Shown: positions 27,887-36,499, counted from the stretch's first letter. The stretch is 64,000 nucleotides of DNA from Aquabacterium sp. OR-4 (GCF_025290835.2 NZ_JAOCQD020000003.1:186001-250000); one strand, 5' to 3'. Notes: generated by a model from the sequence alone, not told the origin. Translations and numbers: made by a program.

Positions 27887-28942
27887 TCAGCGGCCGTGGC
27901 CCGACAGGAACTCCACCGTCAGGTCCCAGGTCTGCGGTGAGTTGAAGATGCCGATGTGGCCTGTGCGCAGCAGCGGGTCGTAGGCCCCCTGGCCGCTCAG
28001 GCCGATCTCGCGCGCGCCCTTCAGGCTGGCGCTGCGCGAAAAGTCGGTGGGCTGGCCCAGGCTGTCGATGGCCGGCACGGGCGGGATGAAGCCGTCCTGC
28101 AGCGGCATGTAGACGAAGCTGGCGTCGGTGTTGCGGATCACCAGCACGCGTGGCCGCGGCGTGATCTCGCGCGGCTGGTACCAGCCGGCCTCGTCGGCCG
28201 CGTTCAGGCGCTTCAGGAAGGGCGTGTTCGGCGAGCCCAGCTCCTGGCAGACCTCGCTGGCGGGCGTGAAGCCGCCCTGCGAGGCGGCCTGAAAGTAGTT
28301 CAGCGGCGACGGGCTGCAGTTGATGATGCCGCGGTTGGGGCCGTCCACCGCCACGAAGCGGCGCACCTGGTGGTGGGCACCGTCCTGGCGCATCCACTCG
28401 CGCGCCAGCGTCACGCCCAGGCTGTGGGCCACGATGTCGACCTTGCTGGCGCCGGTGTAGGCCAGCACCGCGGCCACAAAGCGGCGCAGGTCGGGCACGT
28501 TGGCCTGGTTGCTGTGGCCGATGCGCGAGCGCTGGGTCTGGTCGGCAGCCAGGTTGCACTGATCGCCCTGGTAGCCCAGGCCCCACAGCTCGCTGAGGGC
28601 CCAGCCGCTGTTGGCCAGGTGCTGGGCAAAGGCCTGGGCATTGCCGTAGCGGCTGCAGGCGGTGGGATAGGGCGTGTCGTTGTTGCCGTGCAGAAAGATC
28701 ACCGGCGTGCGCTGCAGCGGGCCGGCGGCGCCGAAGCCGATCACCGGCCGGCCCAGCGACGCATCCTCGATGACCGGAAAGTTCTCCGGCAGACTGCTGC
28801 CCACGGTGCCGGCGGCCTGGGTCAGCGCGGCGCTGCCGGCCAGCACGGCGGCCAGGGCCAGCGTGCGTGCGCCCGCGTGGCGGCGCGGCGGCGCAGCGGT
28901 GTGCCGCGCAGTTTTGGTGTTGGGGTGGCTGCGTTCGATCAT
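27887..28942 (-). CDS. Secreted alpha/beta-hydrolase lipase, PhaZ7/EstB-like
   Basis: 351 residues from ATG 28942, which has GGAGACGAGG just upstream; the signal peptide ends near residue 44 (TQAAG). The lipase fold is recognisable: VIFLHGNND (oxyanion HG, about 82-89), the nucleophile Ser174 in DIVAHSLGVTLA, a possible acid Asp273 (RNTDASF) and His329 in RTGHIGIFNSP. The KVDIVAHSLGV context and the Cys-rich loop near GYQGDQCN recall extracellular lipases and the amorphous-PHB depolymerase PhaZ7, but this similarity is partial. Likely secreted and acting on lipids or polyesters; substrate unproven. It is convergent with the kinase gene. Confidence 0.75.
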   Translation of the reverse strand: MIERSHPNTKTARHTAAPPRRHAGARTLALAAVLAGSAALTQAAGTVGSSLPENFPVIEDASLGRPVIGFGAAGPLQRTPVIFLHGNNDTPYPTACSRYGNAQAFAQHLANSGWALSELWGLGYQGDQCNLAADQTQRSRIGHSNQANVPDLRRFVAAVLAYTGASKVDIVAHSLGVTLAREWMRQDGAHHQVRRFVAVDGPNRGIINCSPSPLNYFQAASQGGFTPASEVCQELGSPNTPFLKRLNAADEAGWYQPREITPRPRVLVIRNTDASFVYMPLQDGFIPPVPAIDSLGQPTDFSRSASLKGAREIGLSGQGAYDPLLRTGHIGIFNSPQTWDLTVEFLSGHGR

Positions 28943-29009
28943 CCTCGTCTCCTGGTTTCGGTCACGACGGGGCAACTGATGGGCGCCGCGGCGCCGCCCG
29001 ATCGATGAT

Positions 29010-29849
29010 TCAGGCCGCGGCGAAGAAACGTTCCACCAAGGCGTACTGCTCGGGCGTGTTCAGCGCCGGGGCATGGCCGCAATCGGGCATGGTGACCACC
29101 ACCGCGCGCGGGCCGCGGTTGCGCATGGCCTCGGCCACCTCGGGCAGCAGCAGGTCGCTGTCCTGGCCGCGCAGCACCAGCACCGGGATCTCCAGGCTGT
29201 CCCAGGCCGGCCACTGGTCGTAGTCGGTCGGGTGGGCGATGAACTGGCGCACCATCGCGGGGTCGTAGTGCGGTGTCACGCGGCCATCGGGCAGGCGGCG
29301 GGTGCTGGTTTCGGTGAGCCGGCGCCACTGCGCGTCGCTCAGCCAGCCATAGGGTTTGTAGACGGTGCGGAAGTACTGCTCCAGCTCGCCCACGGTGGCA
29401 AAGGCGGGCGGGCTGCCGGCATAGCTGCGGATGCGCGCCACGGCCGGTGCGGCCAGCTCGGGGCCGATGTCGTTCATCACCAGGCGGCGGATGCGGCCGC
29501 GCAGGCCCGCCGCCGCCGCGTGCAGGCCGATGGCGCCGCCCATGCTGGTGCCCAGCCACAGGCACTGGTGGATGCCCAGCTGGTCGAGCAGGCTCACCGC
29601 CAGCTGCTCGTAAAAGCCCAGGCAGTACTCGCTGTCGGGCGCCGGGCTCCACTGGCTGAGGCCGCGGCCCAGCGTGTCGGGGCAGATCACGCGCCAGCGC
29701 TTGCTGAGGTGCGCGGCCATGTCGTCCATGTCGCGGCCGGTGCGCGCCAGGCCATGCCAGGCGATCACGGTGTCGGCATGCTGCGCACCCCATTCGGTGT
29801 AGTGCAGCTCGCGCCCGGCGCAGACGAGGTAGTTCGAGGTGGGGTCCAT
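29010..29849 (-). CDS. Alpha/beta-fold hydrolase
   Basis: 279 residues from ATG 29849 (MDPTSNYLVCAGRELHY); no signal peptide, so cytoplasmic. Oxyanion loop WHGLARTGRDMDD, nucleophile Ser102 in LGTSMGGAIGL, acid region LRGQDSDLLLPE and catalytic His in MPDCGHAPALNTPEQY. It is the last gene of the livK-phaZ-livGFHM operon, 23 bp behind livM. Given the operon, it might cleave hydroxyalkanoate oligomer esters or thioesters after import; this is inference. General esterase or C-C hydrolase activity is an alternative. Confidence 0.82.
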   Translation of the reverse strand: MDPTSNYLVCAGRELHYTEWGAQHADTVIAWHGLARTGRDMDDMAAHLSKRWRVICPDTLGRGLSQWSPAPDSEYCLGFYEQLAVSLLDQLGIHQCLWLGTSMGGAIGLHAAAAGLRGRIRRLVMNDIGPELAAPAVARIRSYAGSPPAFATVGELEQYFRTVYKPYGWLSDAQWRRLTETSTRRLPDGRVTPHYDPAMVRQFIAHPTDYDQWPAWDSLEIPVLVLRGQDSDLLLPEVAEAMRNRGPRAVVVTMPDCGHAPALNTPEQYALVERFFAAA

Positions 29850-29872
29850 GGCGGTCTCGCTGGCGGCCGGGT

Positions 29873-30946
29873 TCAGGGGTGGAAGCGCAGCGCCATCGCA
29901 CGCAGCTTGCCCACCACGCCGCTGGGAAAGTGGTACACGCTCAGCACGAACAGCACGCCCAGCCACAGCAGCCAGCGGTCGGGCGACACCAGGGCATTGA
30001 GCACCGGCACCTCGGCCACCGCGCTGGCGCCCAGGGTCAGCAGGTCTTGCAGGTAGTTCTGCGCCAGCACGAACAGCACGCTGCCCAGCACCGCGCCATA
30101 CATCGTGCCCATGCCGCCGATCACCACGATCAGCAGGATGTCGAGCATGATCTCGAAGCTCAGCGTGGTGTCGGGCCCGGTGTAGCGCAGCCACAGCGCC
30201 AGCAGTGCGCCGGCCACCGTGGCAAACAGCGCCGCCAGCACATTGCTCAGCGTGCGGAACACCACCGTGCGGTAGCCGATGGCCTCGGCGCGGAAGTCGT
30301 TCTCGCGGATGGCCTGCAGCACGCGGCCGAAGGGCGAGTTGACGATGCGCAGCAGCAGCAGAAACAGCAGCGCCACGGCCACGAAGATGGCGTAGTAGGC
30401 AAACAGCTTGCCGTCCACCGTCACGCCCAGCAGCGGGTTCTCGAAGGGCTCGAAGCTGGGGCTCAGCCAGGCCGGGTTCTTGAAGCTCAGGCCGTCCTCG
30501 CCGCCGGTCAGCTCGCTCATCTGCGAGGCCAGGGTCTGGAAGGCCGAGGCCACGGCCAGCGTGATCATCGCGTAGAAGATGGCCTTGACCCGCAGCGAGA
30601 ACAGCCCGATCACCAGCGACAGCAGCAGCGACACCGCCAGCGCCGCGGCCAGGCCCAGCCCCACCGCGCCCCAGCCCTCGCCCAGGCGGGTGCTGGCGAT
30701 GGCCACGCCGTAGGCACCGATGCCGAAGAACATGGTGTGCGCAAAGCTCACGATGCCGGTGTAGCCCAGCAGCAGGTCGTAGCTGGCCACCAGCAGGATG
30801 AACACCAGCATCTTGGCCGCCACACCCAGCGCCTTGCTGCCCGGAAAGGCAAACGGCGCCACCGCCAGGGCCACGGCGATGACGATCAGCGCCAGCGCCA
30901 GCCAGCGGCTGCGTGGCAGGTCGTGCGAGAGGATTCGATTCAGCAT
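29873..30946 (-). CDS. livM: Branched-chain-type ABC transporter permease LivM
   Basis: 357 residues with nine to ten hydrophobic helices. LLLGYTGIVSFAHTMFFGIGAYG is the LivM signature near residue 60, and the EAA-type loop reads FGRVLQAIRENDFRAEAIGY, which contacts the ATPases. The family imports branched-chain amino acids, amides or other small carboxylic solutes. It starts 10 bp behind livH on the same strand, and all four Liv membrane and ATPase genes are tightly packed. Substrate must be judged from the operon, which also encodes a PHB depolymerase. Confidence 0.93.
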   Translation of the reverse strand: MLNRILSHDLPRSRWLALALIVIAVALAVAPFAFPGSKALGVAAKMLVFILLVASYDLLLGYTGIVSFAHTMFFGIGAYGVAIASTRLGEGWGAVGLGLAAALAVSLLLSLVIGLFSLRVKAIFYAMITLAVASAFQTLASQMSELTGGEDGLSFKNPAWLSPSFEPFENPLLGVTVDGKLFAYYAIFVAVALLFLLLLRIVNSPFGRVLQAIRENDFRAEAIGYRTVVFRTLSNVLAALFATVAGALLALWLRYTGPDTTLSFEIMLDILLIVVIGGMGTMYGAVLGSVLFVLAQNYLQDLLTLGASAVAEVPVLNALVSPDRWLLWLGVLFVLSVYHFPSGVVGKLRAMALRFHP

Positions 30947-30956
30947 GACCGGGCGC

Positions 30957-31982
30957 TCAACGGTTGGTGACCGGGTACAGGCCCTGCGGCCGCCACAGCA
31001 GGATGGCCACCATCAGGCCGATGTTCGAGAACAAGGCCACCTTGGGCGCCAGAAAGCCGGTGTAGTTGGCCATCAGGCCCACCAGCAGCGCACCCACAAA
31101 GCAGCCCAGCGTGCTGCCCAGGCCGCCGATGATGATGACGATGAAGGTCAGCGTATTGACCTGGGCGCCGATCTGCGGCGTGACGTTCTGCTGGTACAGG
31201 CCCCACAGCACGCCGCCCAGGCCGGCCAGGCCCGAGCCGGCCACGAACACGCCGACAAACAGGCGCTTGATGCGGTAGCCCAGGCTCTCGACCATCTCGC
31301 GGTCCTGCACGCCGGCGCGGATCAGCAGGCCCACCTTGGTGCGGTTGAGCGTGAAGGCCATGGCCGCAAACACCGCCAGGCCGATCAGCGAGGCCAGTAC
31401 GCGGTACTTCTCGACCGCGGCGTCGCCGACATACCAGGCGCCGCGCAGCGCCTCGGGCAGCGGCAGCGCAATCTGCAGCGGGCCCCAGATCACCTTGATG
31501 ATCTCCTCGCCCACGATCATGCCGCCCATGGTGATCAATATCTGCTTGAGGTGCAGGCCGTACACCGGCCGCACGATCACGCGCTCGAAGGCCCAGCCGA
31601 TGGCGCCGGCCACGGCCATGGCCACCCCCATGGCGGCAAAGATGCTGACGATCTGGCTCAGGCCCGAATCGCCGGCCCAGCCGGCCATGCCGCCCATCAC
31701 GCTGGTGGCCACGAAGGCACCGAGCGCGATGAACACGCCGTGGCCGAAGTTCAGCACGTCCATCAGGCCGAACACCAGGGTCAGGCCCGAGGCGATGACG
31801 AAGATGATCAGGCCCATCGCCAGCCCGGCCACGGTGAGCGTGACCCAGGTGCTGCCGCTGCCCACGGCGGGCAGGCCGATGGCCATCAGCGCCAGCAGCA
31901 GAAAGATCGGCTTCCAGTCGAAGTTCGCCTTCGGAATGGCCGCGGCGGCGGTGGCCGGCGCGGCAACGGTGGTGGCGCTCAT
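30957..31982 (-). CDS. livH: Branched-chain-type ABC transporter permease LivH
   Basis: 341 residues. After a 20-residue Ala-rich N-terminal extension come eight or more helices. VFGLMDVLNFGHGVFIALGAF is the LivH signature, and the ATPase-contact loop is TKVGLLIRAGVQDREMVESLGY. Slightly longer than the usual 290-310 residues because of the N-terminal extension. The start overlaps the livF stop by 3 bases, which indicates translational coupling. Confidence 0.93.
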   Translation of the reverse strand: MSATTVAAPATAAAAIPKANFDWKPIFLLLALMAIGLPAVGSGSTWVTLTVAGLAMGLIIFVIASGLTLVFGLMDVLNFGHGVFIALGAFVATSVMGGMAGWAGDSGLSQIVSIFAAMGVAMAVAGAIGWAFERVIVRPVYGLHLKQILITMGGMIVGEEIIKVIWGPLQIALPLPEALRGAWYVGDAAVEKYRVLASLIGLAVFAAMAFTLNRTKVGLLIRAGVQDREMVESLGYRIKRLFVGVFVAGSGLAGLGGVLWGLYQQNVTPQIGAQVNTLTFIVIIIGGLGSTLGCFVGALLVGLMANYTGFLAPKVALFSNIGLMVAILLWRPQGLYPVTNR

Positions 31983-32719
31983 TGGTGGGCTCCGAGAGAA
32001 AGGCCCAGAAGGCGTTGTTGCAGCGATTCGTCTTCGGCCAGTTCCTGCATGCGGCCGCGGTGCACCACGCGGCCGTCGTCCATCACGGCCACGCTGTCGC
32101 CCAGGGCCTTGGCCATCATGAAGTTCTGCTCCACCAGCAAGATGGTGGTCTGCTGGCGCTTCAGCTCATTGAAGGCGGTGATCAGGTTCTGGATGATCGA
32201 CGGCGCCAGGCCCTTGCTGGGCTCGTCGATCAGGATCAGCGCGCGCGGCTCGCAGATGGCGCGGGCCACGGCCAGCATCTGCTTCTGGCCGCCGCTCAGC
32301 TTGCCTGCCGGGTAGAGCCAGAACTTCCTGAGTGCCGGAAACAGGCCGAAGATCCATTCCAGGCGCTGCGTGTCCAGCTCGCCGGCATGGCGGGCCGAGC
32401 GGGCGGCCAGCACCATGTTGTCCTTCACCGTGAGGTCGCTGAAGATGCCCATGTTCTCGGGCACGTAGGCGATGCCGCGCGTGGCGATGTCGGGCGTGGC
32501 CAGGCCGTTGAGCGCACGGCCCTGGAACGCCAGCTGGCCCTGGCTGGCCTGCCACAGGCCCATGATGGTGCGCAGCGTGGTGGTCTTGCCGGCGCCGTTG
32601 CGGCCCAGCAGCATGGTCACCTCGCCGGCCGGCACCTCGAAGTCGACGCCATGCAGGATGTGGTACGCGCCGATGTGGGTGTGCACGCCCTTGAGCGTGA
32701 GGATGGGGCGGGTGCTCAT
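31979..32719 (-). CDS. livF: Branched-chain-type ABC transporter ATP-binding protein LivF
   Basis: 246 residues from ATG 32719. Walker A GRNGAGKTT, Q-loop region IAYVPENMGIF, signature LSGGQKQMLAVARA, Walker B ALILIDEPSKGLAP and switch His replaced by the LVEQN form normal in LivF. It begins within the livG stop (4-bp overlap) and ends within the livH start. LivF pairs with LivG to power the LivHM permease. Confidence 0.94.
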   Translation of the reverse strand: MSTRPILTLKGVHTHIGAYHILHGVDFEVPAGEVTMLLGRNGAGKTTTLRTIMGLWQASQGQLAFQGRALNGLATPDIATRGIAYVPENMGIFSDLTVKDNMVLAARSARHAGELDTQRLEWIFGLFPALRKFWLYPAGKLSGGQKQMLAVARAICEPRALILIDEPSKGLAPSIIQNLITAFNELKRQQTTILLVEQNFMMAKALGDSVAVMDDGRVVHRGRMQELAEDESLQQRLLGLSLGAHQ

Positions 32720-33495
32720 GCTTCTTCTTCTGCCGCCATGCCCAGATAGGCTTGTTGAACGACAGGCGAGGCGATCACCGTGGCCGGCTCGCCATCGGCC
32801 ACCAGCTGGCCGTTGTGCAGCACGATGATGCGGTCGCTCAGCTCGCGCACCACGTCCATCTTGTGTTCCACCAGCAAGATGGTGCAGTCGCGCTTTTTCT
32901 TGAGTGCGCGGATGAGGTCCAGGATCACCGGCACCTCGTCCACGCTCATGCCGGCGGTGGGTTCGTCGAACATGAACACCTTGGGGTCGAGGGCGATCAG
33001 CATCGCCACCTCGAGCTTGCGCTGGTCGCCATGCGGCAGGGCGCTGGCGTGCACATCGTGCTTGTCGGCCAGGCGCACCTGCTCGAGGATGGCCTGGGCT
33101 TCGCTGATCCAGGCCTTGCGGTCGAGCCACACGCGCAGCAGATCCACCCCGCCCAGGCCGCCGCCGTTGCCGCGGCCCGCCTCGCGCGCCTGGATGGCCA
33201 GGCGCACGTTCTCGCGCACCGTGAGGTTGGGGAACAGCTGCGTGAGCTGGAAGGCCCGCCCCAGCCCGCGCCGCGTGCGCAGCGGGGCCGGCAGCGCGGT
33301 GATGTCCTCGCCATCCAGCAGCACCTGCCCCTCGCTGGCCGGCAACTGGCCCGAGATCAGGTTGAAGTAGGTGGTCTTGCCGGCGCCATTGGGGCCGACG
33401 ATGGCGGTGAGCGTGCCGGGCGCGAAGGCGCACGAGACATGGTCCACCGCCACGTGGCCGCCGAAGCGGATGGTGAGGTTCTTGGTTTCGAGCAT
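32716..33495 (-). CDS. livG: Branched-chain-type ABC transporter ATP-binding protein LivG
   Basis: 259 residues from ATG 33495 (MLETKNLTIRFGG); a TTG further upstream is in frame but less likely. Walker A GPNGAGKTT, the LivG Q-loop block RAFQLTQLFPNLTVRENV, Walker B KVFMFDEPTAGM, and LLVEHKMDVV with the switch His. The ABC signature is degenerate (LPHGDQRKLEVAM instead of LSGG), a known feature of some LivG proteins. It follows the PHB depolymerase gene by 31 bp. Confidence 0.93.
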   Translation of the reverse strand: MLETKNLTIRFGGHVAVDHVSCAFAPGTLTAIVGPNGAGKTTYFNLISGQLPASEGQVLLDGEDITALPAPLRTRRGLGRAFQLTQLFPNLTVRENVRLAIQAREAGRGNGGGLGGVDLLRVWLDRKAWISEAQAILEQVRLADKHDVHASALPHGDQRKLEVAMLIALDPKVFMFDEPTAGMSVDEVPVILDLIRALKKKRDCTILLVEHKMDVVRELSDRIIVLHNGQLVADGEPATVIASPVVQQAYLGMAAEEEA

Positions 33496-33526
33496 GGGTG
33501 CGGGGCGGGACTTCAAAGGGCGCCGG

Positions 33527-35005
33527 TCAGGGACAGGTGCCGATCACGTAGTAGTTCGGGCCGGTCTGCTTCAGCGTGGTGGTGGTGAAGGTGTTCCACA
33601 GGCCCATGTTCTGGCCGCTGCCGTTGGCGATGGCATAGCCGCCGCTTTGCGTGGCGCGGCCGGCCGTGGTGTGGGCGTAGTTGCTGGCGGTGAAGCACAC
33701 GGCCGCCGTGCCGGTGGTGCTGCCGGTGGCGCTGGCCGAGGCCGGGCCTTCGGCGCCGTTGGCATCCACCGCGCGCACGGTGTAGCTGTAGGTGCTGCCG
33801 CTGGCCAGGCCGCTGTCGGTGTAGCTGCTGCCGGCCACCAGCGTGCTGTTGGCCCGGGTGGCCGCGCGGTACACGTTGTAGCCCGCAGCGCCGCTCACCG
33901 TGCCCCAGCTGATGACCAGGCTGCTGGCCGTGGCGCCCGAGGTGGCCACGCCGGTGGGCGCGGCCAGGTTGGCAGGCGGCGTGCCGCTGCCCAGGCGGTC
34001 GACCATGGCCTTGATGGCCGCCATCTGCGGGCCGCTCTTCTTGCTGTAGTTGGCGCTGTCGTAGCCCCACCAGTCCCAGCAGCTGTTGGTGGCGCCGGTG
34101 CCCGTCTGCGGATAGAGCAGCACGATCTTGTTGGTGTCGGCCCAGCGGTTGTAGCCGGTGTTGCGCACGTACTGGGTGCCGATGTCTGCCGCGTTCTGCT
34201 TGCAGCCATGCAGCACCACATGCAGCTTGCAAGCGCCACCCGCTGGGCTGCCCGTGCTGCACGCGGCCGGCACATAGGCCCAGCCGGTGGCGGCCATGCC
34301 GTGGCCGGTGATGAAGGCGCCCTGGTCGTACTCGATGAAGCTGCCGCCCAGCGCGCCGTTGTTGCGTGGGTTCAGCGTGCCGTACAGCTGCTGCAGCATG
34401 GCGCCTGCCAGATCGAAGCCGCAGTTGTTGATGTAGGGCGAGGCGGTGGTGCCGCAGCTGGCGCCGGTGTCGTCGGTGACCATCGCGTGGCCGGCCGCGA
34501 GGTTGTTCTTGACCACCACGTTGGCCGCCGGCACGAAGCTGGCGTAGTAGGTCTTCAGGTCGTTCATCACCGCCGGCTTGACGGTGTTGTCGGCCGTGCC
34601 CGAGAACAGGTAGACCTTGCTGCCCTGCAGGTTGGCCACCGGGTCGATGAATCCGCTGCTTGCCCAGCTTTTGGTGGTGCTGACCAGATTGGCCACCGGG
34701 ATGCTGGTGCTGCGCGTCATGCAGCGGCCGGTGGCGTTGACCACCGAGCCTTCGGCGCAGTAGAACGGCCCGCCGGCCACCACGCCGGCGCCCTTGGCAA
34801 AGGTGGCTGAATAGGCCACATGCAGCTGCACGGCCATGAAGCCGCCCGCCGACAGGCCCGAGACCGTGGTCTGGGTCTTGTCGAGCACCAGCGCGGGCAG
34901 GGCGCTGGCGGCGTGGGCGGGGGTGTGCAGCATCGTGAACGGGGTGAAGGCGGCGGCGAACAGCAAAGCGCTGCCCAGCCGGCCGAAACGGGCCGGTTGA
35001 ACCAT
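33527..35005 (-). CDS. Extracellular PHB depolymerase, catalytic type 2 with Fn3 linker and substrate-binding domain
   Basis: 492 residues. Signal peptide to about 33 (AHAAS). The catalytic domain (35-342) has Ser52 in GLSAGG close to the N-terminus, the arrangement of type 2 short-chain-length PHA depolymerases, with Asp139 (SGTADNTVK) and His173 (AAGHAMVTDD) as likely triad partners. VVLHGCKQNAADIG near 264 and several cysteines are also conserved. A fibronectin III linker spans about 346-432. A C-terminal PHB-binding domain follows (437-492; CFTASNYAHTTAGRA to YVIGTCP, one Cys at each end). It degrades denatured, extracellular PHB to oligomers and 3-hydroxybutyrate. It sits between livK and livG in one operon. 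Confidence 0.93.
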   Translation of the reverse strand: MVQPARFGRLGSALLFAAAFTPFTMLHTPAHAASALPALVLDKTQTTVSGLSAGGFMAVQLHVAYSATFAKGAGVVAGGPFYCAEGSVVNATGRCMTRSTSIPVANLVSTTKSWASSGFIDPVANLQGSKVYLFSGTADNTVKPAVMNDLKTYYASFVPAANVVVKNNLAAGHAMVTDDTGASCGTTASPYINNCGFDLAGAMLQQLYGTLNPRNNGALGGSFIEYDQGAFITGHGMAATGWAYVPAACSTGSPAGGACKLHVVLHGCKQNAADIGTQYVRNTGYNRWADTNKIVLLYPQTGTGATNSCWDWWGYDSANYSKKSGPQMAAIKAMVDRLGSGTPPANLAAPTGVATSGATASSLVISWGTVSGAAGYNVYRAATRANSTLVAGSSYTDSGLASGSTYSYTVRAVDANGAEGPASASATGSTTGTAAVCFTASNYAHTTAGRATQSGGYAIANGSGQNMGLWNTFTTTTLKQTGPNYYVIGTCP

Positions 35006-35060
35006 GGGGTTTGTCTCCTCAACGGTGGGAAGCGACGGCCGCGTCTTGTGCGCAACCTGC

Positions 35061-35105
35061 CGCGGGGAACCCCCGCGCCTCCGACTGACCAGCGGGGGAG
35101 GTTCC
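35061..35105 (-). promoter_or_regulatory. Intercistronic hairpin between livK and the PHB depolymerase gene
   Basis: CGCGGGG (35061-35067) and CCCCGCG (35071-35077) can form a perfect 7-bp stem with a 3-nt loop. Alternatively GGAACCCCCGC (35066-35076) can pair with GCGGG and GGTTCC (35092-35105) in a larger bulged stem. The two folds exclude each other. No T-run follows on the minus strand. Such stems behind binding-protein genes often protect the upstream mRNA so that the binding protein is made in excess; that role is inferred. Confidence 0.5.
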
Positions 35106-35120
35106 TTCAGGTCGCTGGCT

Positions 35121-36320
35121 TCAGCGTTTGTTGCGGATCGGCACGTCCATTTCAGACGCCTTGATCTCGCGCACCAGCTCCGGCACGCCCCACGGGAACG
35201 CCGGATCGACCTTGATCTTGAAGTGGTACATGTCCTGCATGGCCTGGTGATCTTCCTTGCGGAAGGTCATCTTGCCCTTGGGCGTGTCAAAGCTCATGCC
35301 TTCCATGGTGGCGATCAGCTTGTTGGTGCTGGTGTCGCCCTGGGTCTTCTTGAGCGCCTCCACCACGGCGATGGCCGCGCTCATGCCGCCGGCGGTGAAG
35401 AAGTCGGGCGGCGCCTTGTACTTGGTGTAGTGGTTGGCCACCAGCCACTCGTTGACCGGGTTCTTCGGAATGCCGAAGTAGTAGTACAGGCCGCCCTCCA
35501 TGCCGGGGAACTGCTTGTACGCGGTCATGGCCGGCAGGATGTTGCCGCCGGTGGCGATCTCGATGTTGTAGCGCTTCAAGTCGAGGTCGGCGATCTTGAA
35601 CGGGTTGCCGCCGGCCCAGATGATCCACACGATCTTGCGGCCCGGCTGGTCCTTCAGCTTCTCGATGATGCGCTGGGCGGCGGCGGTGAAATCGCTGGTG
35701 GCCGCGGGCAGGTATTCCTCATGCGCCAGCTTGGCCTTCTTCACCGCGTCCTTGAAGGCCTTGACGCCATCCTTGCCAAAGGCGTTGTCCTGCGCCAGCG
35801 TGACGATGCTGGTGCCGGCCTTGTCGAGCGCGGCGGCGTTGGCAATGGCGTCCTGGCTCGAGTTGCGGCCGGTGCGGAAGATGTACTTGTTCCACTTGTC
35901 GCCGGTGATGCTGTCGGCCACGGCCGGCTCCACCAGCAGGATCTTCTTGTACTCCTCGGCCACCGGCAGCATGGCCAGGGCCACCGGGCTGGCCGTGGGG
36001 CCCACGGCGATGTCGACCTTGTCGTCGGCATAGGCCTGGGCCAGCAGGTTCTTGCCCACGTCGGGCTTGCCCTGGTCGTCCTTCTCGATCACCACCAGCT
36101 TCTTGCCGGCCACCGTCAGGGTGCCGTTGGTGGCGTACTCGAGGCCCAGGTTGAAGCCGATGATGGTCTGCTTGGCGAAAGCCTCCAGCGGCCCGGTCTT
36201 GCTGGCGATCAGCGCAATCTTCACCTCGCCCTTGCCCTGGGCAAAGGCGGCAGGCGCGGCGCACACGCCGGCGGCCAGCGCGGCGGCCCAGGCAACGGTG
36301 TGGAAGAGGCGTCGGTTCAT
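35121..36320 (-). CDS. livK: LivK-type periplasmic substrate-binding protein
   Basis: 399 residues from ATG 36320; signal peptide to about 28 (AAFAQG). The mature protein has the Peripla_BP_6 fold: VKIALIASKTGPLEAFAKQTIIGFNLGLEYA, DDKVDIAVGPTASPVALAM, and YIFRTGRNSSQDAIANAAAL. It binds the solute for LivHMGF in the periplasm. The name is by family; the SKTGPLEAF pocket segment differs from that of E. coli LivJ/LivK, and 'amino acid-binding' should not be assumed. First gene of the operon, followed by the PHB depolymerase gene after 115 bp. A sigma-54-type promoter lies 73-88 bp upstream of the start. Confidence 0.88.
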   Translation of the reverse strand: MNRRLFHTVAWAAALAAGVCAAPAAFAQGKGEVKIALIASKTGPLEAFAKQTIIGFNLGLEYATNGTLTVAGKKLVVIEKDDQGKPDVGKNLLAQAYADDKVDIAVGPTASPVALAMLPVAEEYKKILLVEPAVADSITGDKWNKYIFRTGRNSSQDAIANAAALDKAGTSIVTLAQDNAFGKDGVKAFKDAVKKAKLAHEEYLPAATSDFTAAAQRIIEKLKDQPGRKIVWIIWAGGNPFKIADLDLKRYNIEIATGGNILPAMTAYKQFPGMEGGLYYYFGIPKNPVNEWLVANHYTKYKAPPDFFTAGGMSAAIAVVEALKKTQGDTSTNKLIATMEGMSFDTPKGKMTFRKEDHQAMQDMYHFKIKVDPAFPWGVPELVREIKASEMDVPIRNKR

Positions 36321-36392
36321 CTCGGGGTCTCCTGACTCGGCTGTGTGGGCGCCGCCGTGTGTTGGCCGGTGGCGTGTCGTGCCGGTATTCAA

Positions 36393-36408
36393 CGCAACCG
36401 GCGTGCCG
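36393..36408 (-). promoter_or_regulatory. Sigma-54 (-24/-12) promoter of the livK-phaZ-livGFHM operon
   Basis: On the minus strand the site reads CGGCACGCCGGTTGCG. The core GGCACG-N4-TTGC matches the RpoN consensus exactly, with correct spacing between GG (-24) and GC (-12). Only the outermost bases differ. Transcription would start near 36382, about 62 nt before the livK ATG. RpoN promoters need an enhancer-binding activator; no activator gene is next to it. Confidence 0.7.
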
Positions 36409-36499
36409 AGTCGCACAAACCTGGTGCAAACCCTGAGTCGATGGGGCTCCAATCGCCGGGCAAGCCAGGTTCAGCCCCGTTCTGGCGCCCAAAAACGAG

